From Pseudomonadota bacterium (GTDB lineage: Bacteria > Pseudomonadota > Alphaproteobacteria > Reyranellales > Reyranellaceae): a stretch of DNA of 49,157 bases. The stretch spans positions 1 through 49,157 of the forward strand of contig JAIUOX010000027.1 of the NCBI GenBank assembly GCA_020160955.1, in the 5' to 3' direction. Position 1 is the stretch's first letter; each line of letters starts with the position of its first letter. Shown in pieces: positions 43,145 to 49,157 of the stretch. The notes beneath the pieces were generated by a model. That model was given only the letters and a program-made list of their open reading frames with translations, was not told the DNA's origin and searched no databases. The translations under genes and the position numbers were made by a program.

Positions 43145-44520
43145 TGCAGCGCGACACGATCTACGCGCTGGCGACGCCGACGCCGTCGCGCGCCCAGCCC
43201 GGCGCGATCTCGGTGATCCGGCTGAGCGGCCAGAGGGCCGCCGAGGCGTTGATCTTCCTGACCGAGCGCAAGGCCTTCGAGCGCGGCCACTCGGCCCGCG
43301 ACCCGGCCCTGCCGCCGCCGCGCCACATGGCGGTGCGGCCGGTGCTCGACCCGCTGAGCGGCGAGGCGATCGACCGCGGCCTGGTCGTCTGGTTCGAGGC
43401 GCCCTTCACCGAGACCGGCGAGACCATGGCCGAGCTCCACCTGCACGGCGGCCGCGCGGTCGTGGCGGGCGCGCTGGCGGCGATCGGCAAGCTGGGCTTC
43501 TGCCGGCCGGCCGAACCGGGCGAGTTCACCCGCCGCGCCTTCGAGAACAACAAGCTCGACCTCACCGCGGCCGAAGCCATCGCCGACCTGGTGGCGGCCG
43601 AAACCGACCAGCAGCGCCGCGTCGCGCTGCAGCAGCTGGAGGGCGGCCTGCGCCGGCTCTACGAGGACTGGCGGACGCTGGGGCTGCGGGCGCTCGCCCA
43701 CCTCGAGGCGGCGATCGACTTTCCCGACGAGGACCTGCCCGACGGCATCGCCGACGAGGTCCGGGTCGCCGTCGAGCGGCTGCGCGCCGAGATCGCCGCC
43801 CACCTCGACGACCGGCGCGGCGAGCGGCTGCGCGACGGGCTGCAGATCGCCATCGTCGGGCCGCCGAACGCCGGCAAGTCGTCGCTGCTGAACCTGCTGG
43901 CGCGGCGCGACATGGCGATCGTCTCGGCCACCGCCGGCACGACGCGCGACGTGATCGAGGCGCACCTCGACCTCGGCGGCTGGCCGGTCGTGGTGGCGGA
44001 CACGGCGGGCCTGCGCGAGACCGGCGACGAGATCGAGCTGGAGGGCGTGCGGCGGGCCCGCGCCCGCGCCGCCGCCGCCGACCTGCGCGTGCTGGTGCTC
44101 GATGCCACCACCGACTGGCGCGCGGCCGGCGACATGCTGGTCGGGCTGGAAGACGGCTGGGACACCGGTCGCGACCTCGTGGTGGTGAACAAGACCGACC
44201 TCGCCGCGGTCGATTCCGACGACGTGCTGGCGCTGTCGACGAAGTCCGGCGCCGGCGTGCCCGACCTGCTGGCGGCCCTGGAAGCGCGCGCCGCCGACCT
44301 GATGCAGGCACGGGCCGCGCCGCCGCTCACCCGCGAACGCCATCGCGCCGCGCTGCTCGAAGCCCACGCCGCGCTCGGCCGCTCGATGGCCGCGCCCGAG
44401 GTCGCGATGGCGGCCGAGGACGTGCGGCTGGCGATGCGGGCGCTCGGCCGCATCACCGGCACGGTGCGCGTCGACGAACTGCTCGACGTGATCTTCCGCG
44501 ACTTCTGCATCGGCAAGTAG
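43144..44520 (+). CDS. mnmE: tRNA modification GTPase MnmE (TrmE)
   Basis: MnmE works with MnmG to modify U34 of certain tRNAs. The 458-residue protein starts QRDTIYALATPTPSRAQPG, with the folate-binding N-terminal domain, the G1 motif GPPNAGKSS at residues 239-247, G3 DTAGLR, G4 NKTD, and the C-terminal FRDFCIGK with the catalytic Cys. The start ATG 43144 overlaps the preceding stop by one base. Confidence 0.97.
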   Translation: MQRDTIYALATPTPSRAQPGAISVIRLSGQRAAEALIFLTERKAFERGHSARDPALPPPRHMAVRPVLDPLSGEAIDRGLVVWFEAPFTETGETMAELHLHGGRAVVAGALAAIGKLGFCRPAEPGEFTRRAFENNKLDLTAAEAIADLVAAETDQQRRVALQQLEGGLRRLYEDWRTLGLRALAHLEAAIDFPDEDLPDGIADEVRVAVERLRAEIAAHLDDRRGERLRDGLQIAIVGPPNAGKSSLLNLLARRDMAIVSATAGTTRDVIEAHLDLGGWPVVVADTAGLRETGDEIELEGVRRARARAAAADLRVLVLDATTDWRAAGDMLVGLEDGWDTGRDLVVVNKTDLAAVDSDDVLALSTKSGAGVPDLLAALEARAADLMQARAAPPLTRERHRAALLEAHAALGRSMAAPEVAMAAEDVRLAMRALGRITGTVRVDELLDVIFRDFCIGK

Positions 44521-44541
44521 GAACGATCGCCGCATCGTTCC
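44520..44541 (+). terminator. Hairpin directly after mnmE
   Basis: GGAACGAT (44520-44527) and ATCGTTCC (44534-44541) form a perfect 8-bp stem with a 6-base loop, starting at the last base of the mnmE stop and followed by GTTCTTC. It could end transcription before the LigD-like gene. AT content is higher than in classic terminators. Confidence 0.45.
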
Positions 44542-44587
44542 GTTCTTCAGCGAAGGAGACCGAACGATCCGACCAGCGACTCGACAC

Positions 44588-46018
44588 GTGCGCAAGGACA
44601 GCGCGGTCGCCTCGGCGCCGCGCTGGCGCTTCGTCGTCCAGAAGCACGACGCGACGCGGCTGCACTACGACTTCCGGCTCGAGCTCGACGGCGTCTTCAA
44701 GTCGTGGGCGGTCACCCGGGGCCCGTCGCTCGATCCCGCGGTGAAGCGGCTGGCGGTCGCGGTCGAGGATCACCCGCTCGACTACGGCGACTTCGAGGGC
44801 ACGATCCCGGAGGGGCAGTATGGCGGCGGCACGGTGCAGTTGTGGGACCGCGGCACCTGGACACCGGTCGGCGACCCGCACGAGGGCTTGCGCAAGGGCG
44901 ATCTCACGTTCGACCTCGAAGGCGAGCGGCTGCACGGCGGCTGGGTGCTGGTCCGCATGAAGCATGACCGGGCGGGCAAGAAAGGCCGGACCAACTGGTT
45001 GCTGATCAAGCGTCGCGACGCGGCGGCGCGCGAGGGCGCAGCCGACGACCTCCTGGAAGAAGACACCTCGGTCGCCTCGGGCCGCACCCTGAAGCAGATC
45101 GCGCGGGGCACAGGCGGGTCGGCCGTGGTCATGGGCGTGTCGATCTCCCATCCCGACAAGGCGCTGTGGCCGGCCGAGGATCCGCCGGTCACCAAGCTCG
45201 AGCTGGCGCGCTACTTCGAGGCGGTCGGCGACTGGATGATCGAGCACCTGCGCGGCCGGCCGTGTTCGCTGGTGCGCACGCCGGAGGGCATCGACGGCGC
45301 ACCGCCCTTCTTCCAGCGCCATGCCGCGCCGGGCACCTCGCCCCTGATCGAGCGGGTGAAGGTGCGCGGCGACCGCAAGCCTTACCTCCAGATCGACCGC
45401 GTCGAGGGGCTGGTCGCGGCGGCGCAGGGCGACGCCACCGAACTGCACCCGTGGAACGGTCAGCCCGGCGCACCGGACCGGCCGGGGCGCTTGGTGTTCG
45501 ACCTCGATCCGGCGCCCGATGTCGGCTTCGACGCGGTGATCGCCGGCGCGCTGGAACTGCGCCGGCGGCTGGAGACACTCGGCCTCAAGACCTTCTGCAA
45601 GACCACCGGTGGCAAGGGCCTGCACGTGGTGACGCCGCTCACCGACGACGAAGATTCGCCCGGCTGGGACGCCGCCAAGTCGTTCACGCGCGAGGTCTGC
45701 CGCCGGCTGGCCGACGAGCAGCCCGACAAGTACCTGCTGTCGATGGCCAGGAAAGACCGCGCCGGCCGCATTTTCCTCGACTACCTGCGCAACGACCGGA
45801 CCTCGACGGCGGTGGCGCCACTGTCGCCGCGCGCCCGGCCCGGCGCGCCGGTGTCGATGCCGGTCGCCTGGACGCAGGTGAGGAAGGGCCTCGATCCGAA
45901 GCGCTTCACGCTGCGCACCGCGCCGGCGCTGCTGCGCAAGGCCAGGCCGTGGTCGACCTATGCCCGTTCGGCGACGCCGTTGCGCCGCGCCATCGAACGC
46001 CTGCTCAAGGCGGCATGA
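44588..46018 (+). CDS. LigD-like protein: 3'-phosphoesterase plus polymerase/primase domain, no ligase domain
   Basis: In bacterial non-homologous end joining, LigD combines a 3'-phosphoesterase (PE), an ATP-dependent ligase and a polymerase (POL). Here the PE part (about residues 13-150) keeps His20, His26, Asp28, Arg30, His62 and Tyr66, matching His42, His48, Asp50, Arg52, His84 and Tyr88 of Pseudomonas LigD. The POL part (about 183-470) has the metal-binding LVFDLDP and TTGGKGLHVV. The ligase domain with its KxDG motif is missing. The GTG start (44588) has no ribosome site close by, and the usual PE N-terminus is short, so the start may be elsewhere. Confidence 0.87.
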   Translation: MRKDSAVASAPRWRFVVQKHDATRLHYDFRLELDGVFKSWAVTRGPSLDPAVKRLAVAVEDHPLDYGDFEGTIPEGQYGGGTVQLWDRGTWTPVGDPHEGLRKGDLTFDLEGERLHGGWVLVRMKHDRAGKKGRTNWLLIKRRDAAAREGAADDLLEEDTSVASGRTLKQIARGTGGSAVVMGVSISHPDKALWPAEDPPVTKLELARYFEAVGDWMIEHLRGRPCSLVRTPEGIDGAPPFFQRHAAPGTSPLIERVKVRGDRKPYLQIDRVEGLVAAAQGDATELHPWNGQPGAPDRPGRLVFDLDPAPDVGFDAVIAGALELRRRLETLGLKTFCKTTGGKGLHVVTPLTDDEDSPGWDAAKSFTREVCRRLADEQPDKYLLSMARKDRAGRIFLDYLRNDRTSTAVAPLSPRARPGAPVSMPVAWTQVRKGLDPKRFTLRTAPALLRKARPWSTYARSATPLRRAIERLLKAA

Positions 46019-46066
46019 GCATGCGCGGGGCAGACGCCTGAAGGATCGACCTGCTAGGATCGGGAG

Positions 46067-46693
46067 ATGACCCGAATCCTGCTGACCCGCCATGGCCACG
46101 TCGAGGGGCTGAAGCCCGAACGCTTCCGCGGCCGCGCCGAGCTGGCGCTGACCGAGCAGGGGCGCAAGGAGGTGGTGGCGCTGGCCAAGCGCGTGGCGCC
46201 GCTCAAGCCGACCGCGATCTACACCAGCCCGATGCAGCGCTGCGTGCGCACCGGCGAGGCGATCGCCAAGGCTTGCGGCGCGAAGGCCGAGGCGCATGAC
46301 GGGCTGGCCGACATCGATTACGGCGCCTGGCAGATGCGCACCCACGACGAGGTGCGCGCCGAGCAGCCCGAGGCCTATGCCCGCTGGAAGACGGCGCCGC
46401 AGCTGGTGCGCTTTCCGGGCGGCGAGTCGCTGCAGGACGTGGCGATGCGGGCCTTCGACCTGCTGCGCACGGTGCTGCAACGGCACGCCGGCGAGACCGT
46501 CGTGCTGGTCGGTCATGACAGCGTGAACCGGGTGCTGCTGCTCGGGCTGGTCGAGTTGCCGCTGTCCGGCTACTGGCGGCTGGTCCAGGACCCGTGCAGC
46601 CTGAACGAGATCGAGGTGGCGGCCGACGGCACGGTGCGGCTGCAGCGCCTCAACGACACGAGTCATCTGGACCGGACCCGGCGCGTTCCGTAA
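46067..46693 (+). CDS. Histidine phosphatase family protein (phosphoglycerate mutase-like)
   Basis: The 208-residue protein has the catalytic [10 protein letters not shown] motif (His9), the phosphate-binding [13 protein letters not shown] stretch, [17 protein letters not shown] and the second catalytic His in [10 protein letters not shown]. Members act on phosphosugars, alpha-ribazole phosphate or others, and the substrate is not clear here. It is 48 bases after the LigD-like gene and 10 bases before mnmG. Confidence 0.9.
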   Translation: MTRILLTRHGHVEGLKPERFRGRAELALTEQGRKEVVALAKRVAPLKPTAIYTSPMQRCVRTGEAIAKACGAKAEAHDGLADIDYGAWQMRTHDEVRAEQPEAYARWKTAPQLVRFPGGESLQDVAMRAFDLLRTVLQRHAGETVVLVGHDSVNRVLLLGLVELPLSGYWRLVQDPCSLNEIEVAADGTVRLQRLNDTSHLDRTRRVP

Positions 46694-46703
46694 AACGCCC
46701 GCC

Positions 46704-48575
46704 ATGCGGGCCTTTCCCTATGACGTCATCGTGGTGGGTGGCGGGCATGCCGGCTGCGAGGCGGCCGCCGCCGCGGCGCGGCTGGGCGCGCGCACCCTCC
46801 TGCTGACGCACCGGCTCGACACGATCGGCGAGATGTCGTGCAACCCGGCCATCGGCGGCCTGGGCAAGGGCCACCTCGTGCGCGAGATCGATGCGCTGGA
46901 CGGCGTGATGGGTCGCGCCATCGACCGCGCCGGCATCCAGTTCCGGACCCTCAACCTGTCGAAGGGCCCGGCGGTGCGCGGACCGCGCGCCCAGGCCGAT
47001 CGCAAGCTCTACCGCCAGGCCATGCAGGCGCTGCTGGCCGAGCAGGCCAACCTCGAGATCGTGGCCGACCCGGTTGCAGACATCCTCCTAGATGCACGGG
47101 GCGCGTGTGCCGGCGTGGTCACGGAATCGGGCCGCGAAATCGGCGCGGGCCGCGTGATCCTGACGACCGGCACGTTCCTGCGAGGCCTGATTCACTGCGG
47201 TGAAATGCAGGTGCCGGCCGGCCGGGCGCGCGGCGACGGGGTTGAGGAACCCTCGACAGCACTCGCGCAGACGTTGCATCGCCTGGGCTTCGCGCTGGGG
47301 CGGCTGAAGACCGGAACGCCGGCGCGGCTCGACGGGCGCACCATCGACTACGCCAGCCTCGAGCGGCAGGACGGTGACGACCCGCCCCAGCCCTTCTCCT
47401 ACCTCACCGACCGGATCACCACGCCGCAGATCGCCTGCCACATCACCGCGACCACGCCGGCGACCCATGCGCTGATCCGGGCCAACCTGCACCGGGCGCC
47501 GATGTACTCGGGGGCGATCGAGAGCGTCGGCCCGCGCTACTGCCCGTCGATCGAGGACAAGGTCGTCCGGTTCGGCCAACGCGACCGGCACCAGATCTTC
47601 CTCGAGCCCGAGGGGCTGGACGACGACACGGTCTACCCGAACGGCATCTCGACCTCGCTGCCGCGCGAGGTCCAGGTCGAATTATTGCGTACCATACCGG
47701 GGCTCGAGCACGCAGAAATGCGCCGCCCGGGCTACGCCATCGAGTACGACCACGTCGACCCGCGCGAGCTGACCTCGGCGCTGGAGACCCGGCGCATCCC
47801 CGGCCTCTACATGGCCGGCCAGATCAACGGCACCACCGGCTACGAGGAAGCGGCCGCCCAGGGGCTGATCGCCGGCCTCAACGCGGCCCTGGCCGCCGCG
47901 GGATCCCGCCCGTTCACCGTCGACCGGGCCGAGGGCTACCTCGGCGTGCTGGTCGACGACCTCGTGACGCTGGGCGTCACCGAGCCCTACCGCATGTTCA
48001 CCTCGCGGGCGGAGTACCGGCTGTGGCTGCGCGCCGACAACGCCGACCGCCGGCTGACGGCGCGCGGCCTCGAGATCGGCTGCGTCGGGTCGGAGCGTGC
48101 CCGGATGTTTCACGTGAAACAGGAGGCGCTGGCCGCCGCCCGGACGCTGGCCGGGAGCCTGACCCTGTCGCCCTCGGCCCTGGCCAGGCGCGGGATCGTC
48201 ATCAACCAGGACGGGGTCCCGCGGTCGGCGCTCGACCTGCTGGCCTATCCCGATGTCGACTGGACGCGGCTGGCGACGCTGTGGCCCGAGCTGGGCGCGG
48301 TCGCGCCGGCGATCGCCGAGCAGGTCACGATCGACTCCCGGTACGAAGGCTACCTCGCCCGGCAGCGCCAGGACATCGAGGCCTACCGGCGGGACGAGGC
48401 GCTCGAGCTGCCGGCCGACCTCGACTACCGCCAGGTCGGCGGCCTTTCCAACGAGATCCGCCAGAAGCTGGAAGCCCACCGGCCCGAGACGCTGGGCCAG
48501 GCGGCCCGCATTTCCGGGGTGACGCCGGCCGCGCTGGTCGGCCTCCTGAAGTTCGTGCGCCGCCGCGCCGCCTAG
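46704..48575 (+). CDS. mnmG: tRNA uridine-5-carboxymethylaminomethyl modification enzyme MnmG (GidA)
   Basis: MnmG is the FAD-binding partner of MnmE. The 623-residue protein has the FAD motif [19 protein letters not shown] at residues 10-28, [17 protein letters not shown], and the C-terminal helical domain ending [19 protein letters not shown]. The region [11 protein letters not shown] near residue 470 is encoded over a parS site. Its stop is immediately followed by the rsmG ATG. Confidence 0.97.
   Translation: MRAFPYDVIVVGGGHAGCEAAAAAARLGARTLLLTHRLDTIGEMSCNPAIGGLGKGHLVREIDALDGVMGRAIDRAGIQFRTLNLSKGPAVRGPRAQADRKLYRQAMQALLAEQANLEIVADPVADILLDARGACAGVVTESGREIGAGRVILTTGTFLRGLIHCGEMQVPAGRARGDGVEEPSTALAQTLHRLGFALGRLKTGTPARLDGRTIDYASLERQDGDDPPQPFSYLTDRITTPQIACHITATTPATHALIRANLHRAPMYSGAIESVGPRYCPSIEDKVVRFGQRDRHQIFLEPEGLDDDTVYPNGISTSLPREVQVELLRTIPGLEHAEMRRPGYAIEYDHVDPRELTSALETRRIPGLYMAGQINGTTGYEEAAAQGLIAGLNAALAAAGSRPFTVDRAEGYLGVLVDDLVTLGVTEPYRMFTSRAEYRLWLRADNADRRLTARGLEIGCVGSERARMFHVKQEALAAARTLAGSLTLSPSALARRGIVINQDGVPRSALDLLAYPDVDWTRLATLWPELGAVAPAIAEQVTIDSRYEGYLARQRQDIEAYRRDEALELPADLDYRQVGGLSNEIRQKLEAHRPETLGQAARISGVTPAALVGLLKFVRRRAA
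48106..48121. promoter_or_regulatory. parS site 1 (ParB binding palindrome) inside mnmG
   Basis: TGTTTCACGTGAAACA is a perfect 16-base palindrome and an exact match to the Bacillus subtilis Spo0J/ParB consensus TGTTNCACGTGAAACA. In the mnmG frame it encodes the FHVK part of the protein, so the site is accommodated in coding sequence. Neighbouring parA/parB are expected past the window end. Confidence 0.85.
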
Positions 48576-49157
48576 ATGTCGAAGCCCCCTTCCGGTCGCG
48601 CCCGGTTCCTGCACCAGATGCAGGCGCTCGGCGCCCCTGTTTCACGTGAAACAGCCGAGCAGCTCGACCTGCTCGTCGCCACCCTCGAACGCTGGCAAAA
48701 GGCCATCAACCTGGTCGGCCGGACTACCCTGGACGAGGTCTGGGTCCGCCACGTCCTCGATTCGGCGCAGGCCGTTCCCCTCGTCCCGGCGGAAGCCCGG
48801 GCGCTGGCCGACCTCGGCAGCGGTGGCGGCTTCCCCGGGCTGGTGATCGCCGCCTTGCGGCCCGACCTGCAGGTCACCCTGATCGAGTCCGACGCCCGCA
48901 AGGCCGCCTTCCTGGGCGAGGCCGGACGCCGCATGTCCTTGAAAAACCAGCCGAAAATCGTCGTCAGCCGGATCGAGAAGGCGCCCGCCGCGGCGGCCGA
49001 CGTGGTCACGGCGCGGGCCCTGGCGCCGCTCTCGCAGTTGCTCGAATGGGCCCAGCCGCACCGGACAGCGCCCGCTATTTGCCTTTTCCACAAGGGGAAA
49101 GGCTGGCAGGTTGAGGTCGCCGAAGCCAAGAAGGATTGGGATTTCCCGTGTCAAACC
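48576..49157 (+). CDS. rsmG: 16S rRNA (guanine-N7) methyltransferase RsmG, 5' part (3' end outside window)
   Basis: RsmG (GidB) methylates G527 of 16S rRNA. The visible 194 residues start at ATG 48576, directly after the mnmG stop. They include GAPVSRETAEQL, coded over a parS site, the conserved VGRTTLDEVWVRHVLDSAQA, and the SAM-binding LADLGSGGGFPGLVIA. The frame is open to the window edge without a stop. The gene pair mnmG-rsmG is the usual order. Confidence 0.94.
   Translation, partial: MSKPPSGRARFLHQMQALGAPVSRETAEQLDLLVATLERWQKAINLVGRTTLDEVWVRHVLDSAQAVPLVPAEARALADLGSGGGFPGLVIAALRPDLQVTLIESDARKAAFLGEAGRRMSLKNQPKIVVSRIEKAPAAAADVVTARALAPLSQLLEWAQPHRTAPAICLFHKGKGWQVEVAEAKKDWDFPCQT
48638..48653. 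promoter_or_regulatory. parS site 2 inside rsmG
   Basis: A second exact copy of TGTTTCACGTGAAACA lies 532 bases from the first, in the 5' part of rsmG, where it encodes the VSRET segment. Two intact copies this close make a ParB loading centre likely. Confidence 0.85.

Noticed and set aside
44588..46018. LigD-like gene as a decayed fragment
   Set aside because: Both domains are full with all catalytic residues and the frame is intact, so I treat it as a working two-domain protein.
1..49157. CRISPR arrays, tRNA or rRNA genes, insertion sequences, prophage
   Set aside because: I saw no regularly spaced short repeats, no tRNA-like cloverleaf in the gaps, and no transposase, integrase or phage structural genes.

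Overview
The window is a GC-rich (by eye roughly two-thirds G+C) bacterial chromosome segment with tightly packed genes on both strands and many GTG/TTG starts. The gene families point to an alphaproteobacterium: hemE-hemH-hemJ beside a DUF299 PEP-synthase/PPDK regulator, mnmE/mnmG/rsmG carrying internal parS sites, a DUF1674 (SDHAF4-like) protein, a malic enzyme fused to a phosphotransacetylase-like domain, and a TctC/Bug-type binding protein. Rhodospirillales (for example Reyranella-like) is my guess from overall feel, not a proven placement. I see no tRNA, rRNA, CRISPR array, prophage or insertion sequence.

Layout. 0-6.4 kb: end of a core MetE-like methionine synthase, convergent mutS, then maeB and a LysE exporter. 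6.4-14.9 kb: a secreted protein, rnk, an operon of a HAD nucleotidase with two tandem ketopantoate-reductase paralogs, rmuC, htpX, a DUF1674 protein, an FAD amine oxidase and a small secreted protein. 14.9-22.7 kb: patatin phospholipase, threonine ammonia-lyase, a lower-GC accessory patch (NERD-domain protein, VapBC), purH, and a YafY/WYL regulator with an EVE-domain gene. 22.7-30.3 kb: an RND efflux pump, a second small secreted protein, a 41-residue protein divergent from a LysR regulator, and a small acyl-CoA cluster. 30.3-34.8 kb: a four-gene operon (two-subunit TPP decarboxylase, C45 acyltransferase/hydrolase, M20 amidohydrolase) divergent from a LysR regulator. 34.8-39.8 kb: hemE-hemH-hemJ divergent from ppsR, then a secreted protein and a TctC binding protein. 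39.9-49.2 kb: glnD, a helix-hairpin-helix protein, mnmE, a LigD-like protein without a ligase domain, a histidine phosphatase, mnmG and the start of rsmG.

Scattered through the window are six copies of an imperfect inverted repeat, each at gene 3' ends and several overlapping stop codons; they probably work as bidirectional transcription ends. The hemE/ppsR junction matches the chromosomal-origin neighbourhood known from Caulobacter and Rickettsia, and two 16-bp ParB sites lie about 11 kb away, so the right half of the window is probably origin-proximal.

The most interesting candidates are: (1) the TPP decarboxylase/C45/M20 operon with its own LysR, a possible undescribed catabolic pathway, whose M20 member has altered metal ligands; (2) two paralogous small secreted proteins that each have a perfect 8-bp hairpin covering the ribosome binding site; (3) a LigD with phosphoesterase and polymerase domains but no ligase, lying between mnmE and mnmG; (4) matching tandem CTGACAG operators before a WYL regulator and before its EVE-domain neighbour; (5) the possible origin at hemE/ppsR.
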